64,000 nucleotides of DNA. Source: Subsaxibacter sp. CAU 1640. GTDB lineage: Bacteria; Bacteroidota; Bacteroidia; Flavobacteriales; Flavobacteriaceae. The notes below the pieces were generated by a model. That model saw only the letters and a program-made list of their open reading frames with translations, made no database searches and was not told the DNA's origin. The translations under genes and the position numbers were made by a program. Positions 24,800 to 33,834 of the stretch are shown here, piece after piece (positions within the stretch are counted from its first letter, which is position 1; every line of letters starts with the position of its first letter). The stretch lies in NCBI RefSeq assembly GCF_023156585.1, contig NZ_JALNMI010000001.1, positions 930,001 to 994,000 of the forward strand. Reading direction: 5' to 3'.

Positions 24800-27205
24800 T
24801 TAAGATTTGGAATTTTCTTCTTCGTCTTCATCTTCTTCAGGAATAATATTGATGGAAGGTTCCTTAAGGACTTCTTTATTGGCAATGTTTCGTTCCAAAG
24901 AAAGTAGGAGAGAAGGCAAAAGCAACAAATTTGAAAGCATTGCAAACAGGAGTGTGGCAGATACCAAAGCACCTAACGCAACCGTTCCGCCAAAACTTGA
25001 AATGATAAATACTGAAAATCCAAAGAAAAGAACAATTGACGTGTAGAACATACTCACGCCTGTTTCTTTCAAGGCTGCGTACACAGATTTTCTGATTTTC
25101 CAGTTGTTGGCTTGTAATTCCTGTCTGTATTTTGCTAAAAAGTGAATGGTATCATCTACAGAAATTCCGAAGGCAATACTGAATACCAAAATGGTCGATG
25201 GTTTGATGGGAACGCCCAAGTATCCCATCAGTCCAGCTGTGATGACCAACGGCAAGATATTCGGAATCAAAGACACCAAAATCATACGCAACGAACGGAA
25301 CATATATGCCATAAATAAGGCAATAAGCAAAATTGCCAAAGACAATGAAATTGCAAGATTTTTGACGAGATATGTGGTCCCTTTTTGGAATACCAACGCT
25401 TTTCCAGTCATAATGACGTTGTAATTTTCCGCTGGAAAAACCTTGTTTATTTTGTTTTGGATATTTTCTTCAATACGCTCCATCTTATCCGTGCCAATAT
25501 CCTTCATAAAAGTCGTGATACGTGCATATTGTCCTGTACTGTCTACAAAGTTTTGTAGCAAATTGGCTTCGGAAGATGAGTTTTTGGCATAAGACAAAAT
25601 GAAACTGTTTTCTTGACTGGTCGGCAACTGATAATATTTCGGGTTGCCATTGTAATAGGCCTGTTTGGAATATTTAACCAAGCTGACCACAGAAATCGGA
25701 CGCGATAGCTCATGGGTTTCCTCGATAACTTCTTCGAGCTCCTGCATACGTTTTAGAGTGCTCAATTTCATCACACCTTTTTTGCGTTTGGTGTCAATCA
25801 TAAATTCCAATGGCATAATTCCACTAAACTCTTGCTCAAAAAATCGTATGTCCTGGAAAAATTCAGCCTTTTTAGGCATATCTTCAATCAAACTACCAGA
25901 AATCCTGATTTGAAAAATACCAATAATGCTTACCACTAAAACCGTTACCGAGGTGATATAAATGGCTATTTTGTGCTCTTTTACCATACGCTCAATCCAA
26001 TTGACAAAACCGCCAACCCAACGTCTGTTGAGGTGTTCCAAATGACGATCTTTTGGAAAAGGTAGAAAGCTATAGATGATTGGAATGATGAGAATGCAGA
26101 GCATAAAAATTCCAACAATGCTCAAGGAGGCAACAATACCAAACTCTTTCAAAAGCGTACTTTGAGTAAGCATAAAAGTGGCGAAACCAGAAGCCGTAGT
26201 GAGATTGGTCATCAATGTGGCATTTCCAATTTTGGTAATCACACGTTGCAACGATTTTGCTTTGTTTCCGTGAGATTTTACTTCGTGTTGATATTTGTTG
26301 ATGAGGAAAATACAGTTTGGAATACCGATGACAATAATCAAAGGCGGAATCAAAGCCGTCAGTACAGTGATTTCATAATTGAAAAGACCAAGAATTCCAA
26401 AGGTCCACATCACGCCGAAACACACAACCACCAGTGAAATAAACGTGGCTCTAAACGATCTGAAGAACAAAAAAAAGATGAAGGAAGTGACAAATAATGC
26501 CGCACCAATAAACCATCCTATTTCGTCGACAATTATTTGGGCATTCAAGGTACGTATATAGGGCATTCCAGAAACCCGAACATCCATTTGTTGTGCTTCT
26601 TCAAATTGAGCAATTTTCGGCTCTAAATCTTCAAGAACAAACGTTTTTCGCCGCGGTGTATTGACGATATCTTTTTTCAGATAAATGGCAGTTCTGATGG
26701 TTTTGGTTTTCTTATTGAAAAGAAAATTGTCGTAAAAAGGGTATTGTTCAAACAGTTCTTTTTCTAAAGTATCTATTTCGATTTTTGAATGAATAGAGTC
26801 CTTAATGAATGGCTCCAATTCAAACTGTTCCTTTTCGGTATTTTTGACAAGCTTTTGAAGGTCTTTGATTGATAAAACGGTCTCAACCTCTGGATAGTTT
26901 TTGAAATCTTCCGCCAGTTTGTTCCAAGCATTCAGTTTTTCAACCGTAAAAAGCGTAGAATCCTTAACGCCAAGTACAATGAGATTTCCTTCTTCACCGA
27001 AAATTTTCAGAAATTCATTATAGGTTATATTCACTTCATTGTCGTCTGGCAATAAGTTGGCTTCAGTATAAGTAAAACGCATATTTTTCCACTGATAAGC
27101 AAAAAAAAGCGTCATCAAAATGATGCCGATTAAAATACCAATTCGGTTGCGCAATATGAGCCTTGCAACAACTTCCCAGAAACTTTTTGTAAATAATTTA
27201 GACAT
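24800..27205 (-). CDS. RND superfamily transporter, MMPL/patched type
   Basis: 801 residues with the duplicated RND plan: helix 1 (about 18-38), a periplasmic loop, five clustered helices (about 225-370), then helix, second loop, and a second cluster (about 620-770). FGISVDDTIHFLAKYRQEL in the second half carries the charged pair usual in proton-driven MMPL proteins; the first half has IVIGIPNCIFLINKY. No membrane-fusion partner is adjacent, typical for MMPL lipid or hopanoid exporters of the HpnN kind. The tail is strongly acidic (EEDEDEEE). Substrate not determined; likely a hydrophobic envelope component. Confidence 0.85.
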   Translation of the reverse strand: MSKLFTKSFWEVVARLILRNRIGILIGIILMTLFFAYQWKNMRFTYTEANLLPDDNEVNITYNEFLKIFGEEGNLIVLGVKDSTLFTVEKLNAWNKLAEDFKNYPEVETVLSIKDLQKLVKNTEKEQFELEPFIKDSIHSKIEIDTLEKELFEQYPFYDNFLFNKKTKTIRTAIYLKKDIVNTPRRKTFVLEDLEPKIAQFEEAQQMDVRVSGMPYIRTLNAQIIVDEIGWFIGAALFVTSFIFFLFFRSFRATFISLVVVCFGVMWTFGILGLFNYEITVLTALIPPLIIVIGIPNCIFLINKYQHEVKSHGNKAKSLQRVITKIGNATLMTNLTTASGFATFMLTQSTLLKEFGIVASLSIVGIFMLCILIIPIIYSFLPFPKDRHLEHLNRRWVGGFVNWIERMVKEHKIAIYITSVTVLVVSIIGIFQIRISGSLIEDMPKKAEFFQDIRFFEQEFSGIMPLEFMIDTKRKKGVMKLSTLKRMQELEEVIEETHELSRPISVVSLVKYSKQAYYNGNPKYYQLPTSQENSFILSYAKNSSSEANLLQNFVDSTGQYARITTFMKDIGTDKMERIEENIQNKINKVFPAENYNVIMTGKALVFQKGTTYLVKNLAISLSLAILLIALFMAYMFRSLRMILVSLIPNILPLVITAGLMGYLGVPIKPSTILVFSIAFGISVDDTIHFLAKYRQELQANNWKIRKSVYAALKETGVSMFYTSIVLFFGFSVFIISSFGGTVALGALVSATLLFAMLSNLLLLPSLLLSLERNIANKEVLKEPSINIIPEEDEDEEENSKS

Positions 27206-27222
27206 AACCCGAAATGCAGCGA

Positions 27223-27230
27223 CAAAGGTA
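27223..27230 (-). promoter_or_regulatory. Candidate -7 element for the MMPL gene (TACCTTTG on minus)
   Basis: CAAAGGTA on plus equals TAnnTTTG on minus, 18 bp before the start codon. No matching -33 TTG. Confidence 0.4.
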
Positions 27231-27278
27231 GAAAAAAGGGAAGGAAATGACCTCTAAAATAAGATTTAATGTTTGACG

Positions 27279-28556
27279 CTAAAGCGAGATGTTAAAAGTG
27301 AACTTCAGTGCTAGATTGTCTTCCAAATTAGGAATGTGATAGGCGCCATAACGATAGGCGAAACTCAATCCGAAACCGAACAATAATTTATTGATTTCAA
27401 AACCGGCTTCAGAGTAGCCTTTTCTTAAAGTTTCGAATTCGATATTTTGATGTCTGTCTATATCGTGCATAGTACCGATAGCCATACGGGAAATCAGCAC
27501 CAATTGTGGTTGATATTTTTTACTGAATTTAAAAGGTTTCACGAAGTGTTTTATTTGAAGCGTTGCAAATCGATCAGAGAAAAACTCATTGAAATACATC
27601 GTCTCAAAGCTGTTAATGCCAGCCACAGAAAATCGCTGTAGAATTGTTTCTTTAGTAATGTTATTTGGATAGGCGTGATATAAATGTGTCAAAGGCGTTT
27701 TGCCTGTGGCAATTCCTCCGGTTAAAGTGAACTCGGTTGACGATTCACCGATAAAACTCTCTTTATAGATCGTCCTGAAATCTGTTTTGAAAAAATTGAA
27801 ATCGCTATTCAAGACATCCTTGAAACTTTTTGTAAGCTGTAGTGTGAAATTTGGATAACCTTCGGTTTCAACAGAGACGTCATTTACTTTTTCAAAGGTG
27901 TTGAAGGGATTCCACTGTAAAGATATTTTTGCATTGCTCAAACGAAATTCGCGAAACTCTTTTCCGTCCACTAAAAAAGCATAGTCATAGGTTGTGGTAT
28001 TATTGCTTCTCGATAATTGCGTTTCTGAAAGCAAATATGGCGTGATTTTGTGCTCGAGCGAAATTGATTTTGTGATGTGATGATGAAACAAATCAATATT
28101 CAACAATCGAGGTTCAAAAAATGAAAAAAACCGTTTGTCAGTCAAAAAATTAGAGCTACCTGTTTCTTGTAAATCATCGGTATAAGACACATTAATCCAT
28201 GTGCTATTTTCCTTTGAAACCCTGACACCTCCAGCGATACTATACTTAAAATTATGATCCTTAAAACCATACACAAGATAGCCGTTCATACGGTATTTGT
28301 CAGATAATTTTTCATTGGTCTGACCACCAAGTCCTGTACGGATTCCTTCGTATTGATTGAATTTTATCAGATAACGAAGGTCGATGTCAATGTATTTTGT
28401 AGGGAAAAAACCTTGACCAATCTGTTTCAGAAATTTACTTTGACGAATGGAATCTTGCTCAACAACCGTTAAAGTGTCGTTGGATTTACTTGGGATTTGT
28501 GACTGTGCAGACCACCAAAACATGAATAAAAGTAGAAATACACAGTAGTTTCTCAT
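27279..28556 (-). CDS. Outer-membrane barrel protein related to the DUF5686 C-terminal domain
   Basis: 425 residues with signal peptide (FLLLFMFWWSAQSQ). The body looks like the barrel half of DUF5686 proteins: FNQYEGIRTGLGGQT, YLVYGFKDHNFKYSIAGGVR, LTHLYHAYPNN, ETMYFNEFFSDRFATLQIKH, GYSEAGFEINKLLFGFGLSFAYRYGAYH. It lacks the N-terminal carboxypeptidase-regulatory domain of the longer family members, so it is a short form. I chose ATG 28556: the in-frame ATG at 28595 lies inside the frr terminator. Function unknown; an envelope role is likely. Confidence 0.7.
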   Translation of the reverse strand: MRNYCVFLLLFMFWWSAQSQIPSKSNDTLTVVEQDSIRQSKFLKQIGQGFFPTKYIDIDLRYLIKFNQYEGIRTGLGGQTNEKLSDKYRMNGYLVYGFKDHNFKYSIAGGVRVSKENSTWINVSYTDDLQETGSSNFLTDKRFFSFFEPRLLNIDLFHHHITKSISLEHKITPYLLSETQLSRSNNTTTYDYAFLVDGKEFREFRLSNAKISLQWNPFNTFEKVNDVSVETEGYPNFTLQLTKSFKDVLNSDFNFFKTDFRTIYKESFIGESSTEFTLTGGIATGKTPLTHLYHAYPNNITKETILQRFSVAGINSFETMYFNEFFSDRFATLQIKHFVKPFKFSKKYQPQLVLISRMAIGTMHDIDRHQNIEFETLRKGYSEAGFEINKLLFGFGLSFAYRYGAYHIPNLEDNLALKFTFNISL

Positions 28557-28581
28557 AAAGTAACTGGGATATAAAATGTAG

Positions 28582-28606
28582 AAAAAAAGCGACAAATTCG
28601 TCGCTT
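28582..28606 (-). terminator. Intrinsic terminator after frr
   Basis: 7-bp perfect stem AAGCGAC / GTCGCTT (28600-28606 with 28587-28593 on minus) followed by seven T's; 5 bases past the frr stop. Confidence 0.87.
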
Positions 28607-28611
28607 GTTTT

Positions 28612-29169
28612 TTATACTGTCATGATTTCTTTTTCTTTGACTTCCAAAATTTGGTCCACCTTACTAACGTACTTGTCCGTCATTTGTTGTACATCAATTT
28701 CTGCATTTTTTTGAACGTCTTCCGAAGCGTCATCCAGTTTTTTGATTTCATTGTTGGCATCTTTACGCGCACTTCTGATACCTATTTTTGCATCTTCTGC
28801 TTCAGCTTTGGCTTGTTTTGCAAGATCACGACGACGCTCTTCAGTCAAAGGCGGAACGTTGATAATGATGGTGTCTCCATTGTTCATTGGGTTAAAGCCC
28901 AAATTTGCAATCTGAATGCCTTTTTCAATTTCTTGAAGCATTCCTTTTTCCCAAGGTTGAACAGTAATAGTTCTACCATCAGGTGTATTCACGTTTGCTA
29001 CCTGGTTTAACGGTGTTTGTGAACCATAATAGTTTACCATCACGCTTCCCAACATGGCAGGACTAGCTTTTCCGGCTCTAATATTCACAAACTGTTTTTC
29101 TAGATGCTTAATCGCTGCATCCATGGATTCTTTGGTTGAATCTAATATAAATTGAATCTCGTCATTCAT
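28612..29169 (-). CDS. frr: Ribosome recycling factor
   Basis: 185 residues, the normal length. HLEKQFVNIRAGKASPAML, VMVNYYGSQTPLNQVANV, RTITVQPWEKGMLQEIEKGIQ and LTEERRRDLAKQAKAEAEDAKIGIRSARKDAN are the RRF hallmark. With EF-G it splits post-termination ribosomes. It follows pyrH by 48 bases, the usual bacterial order pyrH-frr. Confidence 0.97.
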   Translation of the reverse strand: MNDEIQFILDSTKESMDAAIKHLEKQFVNIRAGKASPAMLGSVMVNYYGSQTPLNQVANVNTPDGRTITVQPWEKGMLQEIEKGIQIANLGFNPMNNGDTIIINVPPLTEERRRDLAKQAKAEAEDAKIGIRSARKDANNEIKKLDDASEDVQKNAEIDVQQMTDKYVSKVDQILEVKEKEIMTV

Positions 29170-29217
29170 TGGTAAACTTTTTTAATGTACAATGGCTTTC
29201 AAAAAATGAGCCAAATG

Positions 29218-29925
29218 CTATAAATTCACTTTTGTTCCTATTTTTTCTCCAGAAACTACTTTCAATAAGTTTCCTTTTTTATTCATGTCAAAAACAATGA
29301 TGGGCAATTCATTTTCCTGACTCAAAGTAAATGCTGTGGTATCCATCACTTTCAAACCTTTACGAATAACATCATCAAAAGTGATATGGTCAAATTTGAT
29401 GGCAGTGGTATCTTTTTCCGGATCAGCATTGTAGATTCCATCTACGCGAGTGCCTTTCAAAATGACATCTGCTTCAATTTCGATGGCTCTCAAAACAGCT
29501 GCTGAATCGGTTGTGAAATATGGATTTCCAGTACCTCCACCAAATATAACTACTCGACCTTTCTCCAGATGACGCATCGCTCTTCTACGGATGAAAGGCT
29601 CTGCCACTTGATTGATATGCACGGCAGATTGCAAACGAGTTGCCACACCAGCATCCTCAAGAGCGCTCTGTAAAGCCAATCCGTTTATTACTGTTGCTAG
29701 CATTCCCATATGGTCACCTTGAACTCTGTCCATACCATTGCTGGCACCAGCAACTCCTCTAAAAATGTTTCCGCCACCTATCACAATGGCGACTTCTACA
29801 CCTTTTTCTGTAATGGTTTTAATGTCTTGGGCATATTCTGCCAAACGTTGAGGATCAATGCCATATTGACGTGATCCCATCAAGGCTTCACCAGAAAGTT
29901 TGAGGAGGATTCTTTTGTATTTCAT
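29218..29925 (-). CDS. pyrH: UMP kinase
   Basis: 235 residues of the amino-acid-kinase fold. [14 protein letters not shown] (phosphate loop), [29 protein letters not shown] and [23 protein letters not shown] are the hexameric bacterial UMP kinase motifs. Makes UDP from UMP and ATP; in bacteria it is feedback-controlled by UTP. First gene of the pyrH-frr unit, downstream of tsf but separated from it by a terminator. Confidence 0.97.
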   Translation of the reverse strand: MKYKRILLKLSGEALMGSRQYGIDPQRLAEYAQDIKTITEKGVEVAIVIGGGNIFRGVAGASNGMDRVQGDHMGMLATVINGLALQSALEDAGVATRLQSAVHINQVAEPFIRRRAMRHLEKGRVVIFGGGTGNPYFTTDSAAVLRAIEIEADVILKGTRVDGIYNADPEKDTTAIKFDHITFDDVIRKGLKVMDTTAFTLSQENELPIIVFDMNKKGNLLKVVSGEKIGTKVNL

Positions 29926-29958
29926 CTGTCTTTAAAGCTCTTTTTTGAATAAGTTACG

Positions 29959-29966
29959 CAAAACTA
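29959..29966 (-). promoter_or_regulatory. Candidate -7 element for pyrH-frr (TAGTTTTG on minus)
   Basis: CAAAACTA on plus, 33 bp before the pyrH ATG, immediately past the tsf terminator. No clear -33 TTG. Confidence 0.45.
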
Positions 29967-29992
29967 CACAATTTTTTTTGTATTTGGTTTAT

Positions 29993-30023
29993 AAAAAAAG
30001 CCTCTCAAATTATTGAAAGGCTT
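29993..30023 (-). terminator. Intrinsic terminator after tsf
   Basis: On the minus strand AAGCCT, a one-base mismatch and TTGA/TCAA form a 10-pair stem with a 4-base loop (29998-30023), followed by TTTTTTT. It isolates rpsB-tsf from pyrH-frr. Confidence 0.82.
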
Positions 30024-30045
30024 CTTGTAATTTATATGCGATGGA

Positions 30046-31011
30046 TTATCCTAGAGCAACACGTTTGAATCCTGTTACTTCAACGTCACCATATGATGAA
30101 ACGTATTTTGCAACATTGATTTTTTCGTCTTTGATAAAGGTTTGGTCCAATAAACATTTTTCTTGGTCTAATGTCGTGTTGTCAGAAACAAAACGTTGCA
30201 TTTTTCCTGGTAAAATTTTATCCCAAATTTGTTCTGGTTTACCTTCAGCTTTCAATTCAGCTTTCGCATCTTCTTCAGCTTTAGCCATCACTTCAGGAGT
30301 CAATTGAGCCATAGAAATGTATTGAGGTACATTTTTAAGGGTTTTGCCCAAACGAGCTAACTCTTCGTTATCTTTTTCAATCACAGCGATTCTTGCTTCA
30401 GTTTCTGATGCGATGAATTCTGGATCAAAATCTTTGTAAGACAATGTTGTAGCTCCCATAGAAGCAATTTGCATAGCAACATCTTTAGCCAACTCCTCAA
30501 CGTTATCAACTTTTGCAGAGAAACCAACGATAGCAGCAATTTTGTTGATGTGAACGTAAGAACCAACATAAGGTGCTTCCAATCTTTCGAAAGCATTCAA
30601 GTCGATTTTCTCACCGATAACACCAGTTTGTTCTACCAATTTATCAGCAACTGTCATACCTCCAAAGTCAGCAGCCAAAACTTCTTCTTTAGAATTGCAG
30701 TTCAAGGCCAAATCAGCAATATCGTTTGCCAATGCTACAAATGAATCGTTTTTACCAACAAAATCAGTTTCGCAACCCAATACGATAGCGATTCCAACAG
30801 TACTATCTGCATTGATTTTTGCTACTGCAGCACCTTCAGATGATTCTCTGTCAGCTCTTTTTTCTGCAACTTTTTGACCTTTTTTACGCAATACGTCGAT
30901 TGCTTTATCAAAATCTCCTTCAGCTTCGACCAACGCTTTTTTACAGTCCATCATGCCAGCACCTGTAGCTTGTCTTAATTTATTTACTTCTGCGGCTGTT
31001 ATTTTTACCAT
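30046..31011 (-). CDS. tsf: Translation elongation factor Ts
   Basis: 321 residues. ITAAEVNKLRQATGAGMMDCKKALVEAEGDFDKAIDVLRKKG is the UBA-like N-terminal domain that touches EF-Tu; CETDFVGKNDSFVALANDIA follows. It carries the long insertion typical of Bacteroidota EF-Ts (coiled-coil region about 190-260). Exchanges GDP for GTP on EF-Tu. I chose ATG at 31011 (MVKITAAEV) over 31020 because family members begin MxKITAAEV. It follows rpsB as in most bacteria. Confidence 0.96.
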   Translation of the reverse strand: MVKITAAEVNKLRQATGAGMMDCKKALVEAEGDFDKAIDVLRKKGQKVAEKRADRESSEGAAVAKINADSTVGIAIVLGCETDFVGKNDSFVALANDIADLALNCNSKEEVLAADFGGMTVADKLVEQTGVIGEKIDLNAFERLEAPYVGSYVHINKIAAIVGFSAKVDNVEELAKDVAMQIASMGATTLSYKDFDPEFIASETEARIAVIEKDNEELARLGKTLKNVPQYISMAQLTPEVMAKAEEDAKAELKAEGKPEQIWDKILPGKMQRFVSDNTTLDQEKCLLDQTFIKDEKINVAKYVSSYGDVEVTGFKRVALG

Positions 31012-31035
31012 AGATTCCATATTATTTTTAAAATT

Positions 31036-31084
31036 TAAAAAAGTCGTTCAATTTATTTCTGCGAAGAAAAGAATTAAACGACTT
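31036..31084 (-). promoter_or_regulatory. Hairpin between rpsB and tsf
   Basis: AAGTCGTT / AACGACTT (31041-31048 with 31077-31084) closes a longer hairpin with an inner TTCT-GCGA-AGAA stem-loop; on the minus strand it is followed by TTTTTT. It is 22 bases past the rpsB stop. It may be a partial terminator that lowers tsf relative to rpsB, or an RNA-processing site. Confidence 0.6.
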
Positions 31085-31106
31085 ATATATGTTGTGTTAT
31101 TGTTAT

Positions 31107-31889
31107 TTATTCTTCTTCGTCAGCAACTGCTACTGCTTTCTTTGCTGATGATTTTTTTGCTGCTTTTGCTTCTACTTCGTCAGAATCATCTTCTGTTTTG
31201 TCAGACTTACGTTCTGATAATCCGTTAGCAACTGCTGCAGTTACAAGAGACAATACTTTATCAATTGATTTTGAAGCATCATCGTTAGCAGGAATTACGT
31301 AATCTACTTCACGAGGGTCAGAGTTTGTATCAACCATCGCAAAGATTGGAATGTTTAATTTTTGTGCTTCTTTGATAGCGATGTGCTCACGTTTGATGTC
31401 AACCACGAACAATGCACCTGGCAAACGCGTCATATCTGCAATTGAACCAAGGTTTTTCTCCAATTTAGCTCTTAAACGATCTACTTGAAGACGTTCTTTT
31501 TTAGACAATGTGTTGAATGTTCCATCTTTCTTCATTTTGTCAATCATGGCCATTTTTTTAACGGCTTTTCTGATTGTTACAAAGTTGGTCAACATTCCAC
31601 CAGGCCATCTTTCAGTGATGTAAGGCATGCTCACAGCACCAGCTTTTTCAGCAACGATGTCTTTAGCTTGTTTTTTTGTGGCTACAAAAAGGATTTTCTT
31701 TCCTGATGCTGCAATTTTGTGAAGTGCTTGAGATGTTTCTTCAATTTTTGCAGCTGTTTTGTAAAGATTGATGATATGGATACCATTACGCTCCATATAA
31801 ATGTAAGGAGCCATGTTTGGATCCCATTTTCTTGTCAAGTGTCCGAAGTGTACACCTGCGTCAAGTAATTCTTTTACTTCTACTTTCAT
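31107..31889 (-). CDS. rpsB: 30S ribosomal protein S2
   Basis: 260 residues. VKELLDAGVHFGHLTRKWDPNMAPYIYMERNGIHIINLYKT, WPGGMLTNFVTIRKAVKK, RLPGALFVVDIKREHIAIKEAQKLNIPIFAMVDTNSDP are S2 signatures. A low-complexity acidic/Ala/Lys tail (about 225-260, ending DEEE) extends beyond the usual S2 length; such tails are common in Bacteroidota. The 100-base leader upstream carries GGCCC/GGGC inverted segments (31930-31960) that could be an autoregulatory RNA, though I could not fold it with confidence. Confidence 0.96.
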   Translation of the reverse strand: MKVEVKELLDAGVHFGHLTRKWDPNMAPYIYMERNGIHIINLYKTAAKIEETSQALHKIAASGKKILFVATKKQAKDIVAEKAGAVSMPYITERWPGGMLTNFVTIRKAVKKMAMIDKMKKDGTFNTLSKKERLQVDRLRAKLEKNLGSIADMTRLPGALFVVDIKREHIAIKEAQKLNIPIFAMVDTNSDPREVDYVIPANDDASKSIDKVLSLVTAAVANGLSERKSDKTEDDSDEVEAKAAKKSSAKKAVAVADEEE

Positions 31890-31992
31890 TTTCTAATAGT
31901 TTACGTTCTTTTGAATTAGCAATGTTCCACTGGGCTTTTGGGCCTTTGGCTTCATTTAGATGCTAAACTAAAACTGGGTTAAAATTTGTTTT

Positions 31993-32038
31993 TAAATAAA
32001 AACTTGATTGGAAATATGCTTTGAAGATATTTCCAATC
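31993..32038 (-). terminator. Intrinsic terminator after rplM-rpsI
   Basis: 12-bp perfect stem GATTGGAAATAT / ATATTTCCAATC (32006-32017 with 32027-32038), 9-base loop, then AAGTTTTTATTT on the minus strand; 15 bases past the rpsI stop. Confidence 0.9.
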
Positions 32039-32053
32039 GAGTTGGTAAAGGTA

Positions 32054-32440
32054 TTAACGTTTAGAGAACTGGAATTTCTTACGAGCTTTCTTCTGTCCAA
32101 ATTTCTTACGTTCCACCATTCTAGGGTCTCTTGTTAACAATCCTTCTGGTTTCAAGATGCCTCTGTTTTCATCGCTCACATCGCACATAGCGCGAGATAT
32201 TGCTAAACGGATAGCCTCTGCTTGACCAGTAATACCACCTCCATATACATTTACTGTAATATCAAAGTTGCCTTCATTGTTAGTCATGACCAAAGGTTGA
32301 TTTACTTTATACTGCAATGTTGCAGTAGGAAAATAAGTCGCCATGTCTTTTTTGTTGATTGTAATGTTACCTTTTCCTTTGGCAACATAAGCGCGAGCAA
32401 CAGCCGTCTTTCTACGGCCGATTTTGTGAATTACTTCCAT
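32054..32440 (-). CDS. rpsI: 30S ribosomal protein S9
   Basis: 128 residues. IGRRKTAVARAYVAKGKGNITINKKD, VYGGGITGQAEAIRLAISRAM and the C-terminal RDPRMVERKKFGQKKARKKFQFSKR; the last basic residues reach the P-site tRNA. Its ATG overlaps the rplM stop by one base (TAATG), so the two are translationally coupled. Confidence 0.97.
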   Translation of the reverse strand: MEVIHKIGRRKTAVARAYVAKGKGNITINKKDMATYFPTATLQYKVNQPLVMTNNEGNFDITVNVYGGGITGQAEAIRLAISRAMCDVSDENRGILKPEGLLTRDPRMVERKKFGQKKARKKFQFSKR

Positions 32441-32895
32441 TAATTGAATTCGTTTAAGTTAATTGTTTTAGGTTTTTGAGCCTCATGCTTGTGCTCTGCA
32501 CCTACAACAACGTTTAGGTTACGGAATAACTCTGCGCCTAATTTGTTTTTAGGGAGCATTCCTTTTACTGATTTTTCTACTAACCTAGCTGGATCTTTTC
32601 CAAACATTTCGGTAGCAGATAAACTTCTTTGACCACCTGGATACCCTGTGTGACGAATGTACGTTTTATCGTTCCACTTGTTTCCTGTTAAGTTGATTTT
32701 TTCAGAATTGATAACAATTACGTTATCTCCGCAATCAACGTGTGGTGTGAAGTTAGGCTTGTGCTTGCCTCTCAAAAGCTTTGCAACTTTAGAAGCGAGA
32801 CGCCCTAGACTTTGACCTTCAGCATCAACCAAAACCCACTCCTTATTTACAGTAGCTTTGTTTGCTGAAATCGTTTTGTAGCTTAATGTATCCAC
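32440..32895 (-). CDS. rplM: 50S ribosomal protein L13
   Basis: 151 residues. [47 protein letters not shown] and [37 protein letters not shown] are the L13 pattern. Early assembly protein of the large subunit. First gene of the rplM-rpsI unit with a good promoter upstream. Confidence 0.97.
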   Translation of the reverse strand: MDTLSYKTISANKATVNKEWVLVDAEGQSLGRLASKVAKLLRGKHKPNFTPHVDCGDNVIVINSEKINLTGNKWNDKTYIRHTGYPGGQRSLSATEMFGKDPARLVEKSVKGMLPKNKLGAELFRNLNVVVGAEHKHEAQKPKTINLNEFN

Positions 32896-32942
32896 ACTTA
32901 TTAATTTTACTAATTAAACATTCCTCTCTCAAAAAGAGTTTG

Positions 32943-32973
32943 CAAATTTACGATAATCTATGTGATTACCAAA
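32943..32973 (-). promoter_or_regulatory. Bacteroidota-type promoter for rplM-rpsI
   Basis: On the minus strand TTTG (32973-32970), 19-base spacer, TAAATTTG (32950-32943), about 48 bp before the rplM ATG. The leader contains a small CTCT/AGAG hairpin (32924-32938). Nothing else is visible in the rest of this 178-bp gap. Confidence 0.7.
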
Positions 32974-33073
32974 TAGTATGATGTGAATTTTATAGAGAAA
33001 ATTACTGATAATGAGTTTCTTTTGAATTTAACACAGATATTGAGGGTTTTTTAGAGGAAATAGTATCGCATTA

Positions 33074-33289
33074 TTAAAATAGTTCTTCACAAATAAACCC
33101 ATTGTAACGCAATGTTTTGCAAATGATTCTAGCATTTGTTGATTGGGTTTCGACTCGAAGGATGTTGTCACAATCCTCCAAGTCGAAATTCCAAAAATCA
33201 TTTTGTTTCATTAACCGATTCAATAATGGCCTAATTTTTTCTACTTCCTTTTTACTAGAAATAGATGTTTTAAAAACTAAAACTTTCAT
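33074..33289 (-). CDS. Small conserved-looking protein of unknown function (71 residues)
   Basis: MKVLVFKTSISSKKEVEKI, then FWNFDLEDCDNILRVE, then ICKTLRYNGFICEEL. The strand-helix-strand-strand-helix-strand order and size are those of a ferredoxin-like (HMA-type) fold, without the CxxC metal motif. It starts 4 bases after the stop of the DinB-type gene, so the two form an operon. I chose ATG 33289 because upstream in-frame codons lie inside the DinB gene. Function unknown; small partner proteins of this look occur beside DinB-family genes in flavobacteria, by memory only. Confidence 0.68.
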   Translation of the reverse strand: MKVLVFKTSISSKKEVEKIRPLLNRLMKQNDFWNFDLEDCDNILRVETQSTNARIICKTLRYNGFICEELF

Positions 33290-33293
33290 TATA

Positions 33294-33785
33294 TTATCTT
33301 TCATAAAATGCAGGCGGTTCAATCCCCAAAGAGCGTAAGTACACATAACCTTGACCTCGATGATGAATTTCATTGTCAATAAAATAAAATATGGAAGACC
33401 AAACTGTCCCTTCATATTGTCCAAATATTTTAATCTGTTTCCTAAATTGTTCAGGTTTGATTTGTGCCCAATAGTGATTGATGCTATCCGTTGCTTCATC
33501 CCATAGTTGCAACAGATTGGCTTTTTTGTTTTTATGCTCTACATGTTCAATTAGTGGTTCTATTTTTCCTGTGGCAATTTCCTTGATGCCTGGCGCAGCA
33601 ATTCCCAAAAGTTCCATAAGCATCTCTGCAAATGTTCGCATACCACCAATGCGATGATTGAACAAAGCATCTTCAGGAAAAGTTTCGATAACTCTCCGGG
33701 TTAAGTTTCGGTGTCCTTGAAAATGATGCAATAATTCTGAAGGAGTAATGACTTCAAAAATTTCTTTACTTACTGTAGTTTCCAT
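33294..33785 (-). CDS. DinB/YfiT-type four-helix metal-binding protein
   Basis: 163 residues. The segment LLHHFQGHRNLTRRVIE near the start supplies one His ligand, and FYFIDNEIHHRGQGYVYLRSLGI near the end supplies the HxxxH-type motif; together they mark the DinB fold, which binds Ni or Zn and includes thiol S-transferases. The substrate is not known. It is divergent from a YafY-type regulator whose probable operators overlap its promoter: a minus-strand -7 box TAATTTTG sits at 33823-33816. Confidence 0.82.
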   Translation of the reverse strand: METTVSKEIFEVITPSELLHHFQGHRNLTRRVIETFPEDALFNHRIGGMRTFAEMLMELLGIAAPGIKEIATGKIEPLIEHVEHKNKKANLLQLWDEATDSINHYWAQIKPEQFRKQIKIFGQYEGTVWSSIFYFIDNEIHHRGQGYVYLRSLGIEPPAFYER

Positions 33786-33834
33786 AATTAAAATTTTAAT
33801 TGATTTCTAATAAGCCAAAATTAAAATGGGTAGG

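Noticed and set aside
28557-28595. Upstream ATG of the DUF5686-like gene at 28595
   Set aside because: It lies inside the frr terminator hairpin, and the signal peptide starts at the second Met (28556).
31890-31992. Known ribosomal leader (S2 type) upstream of rpsB
   Set aside because: GC-rich inverted pieces exist but I could not match them to a known leader by eye.
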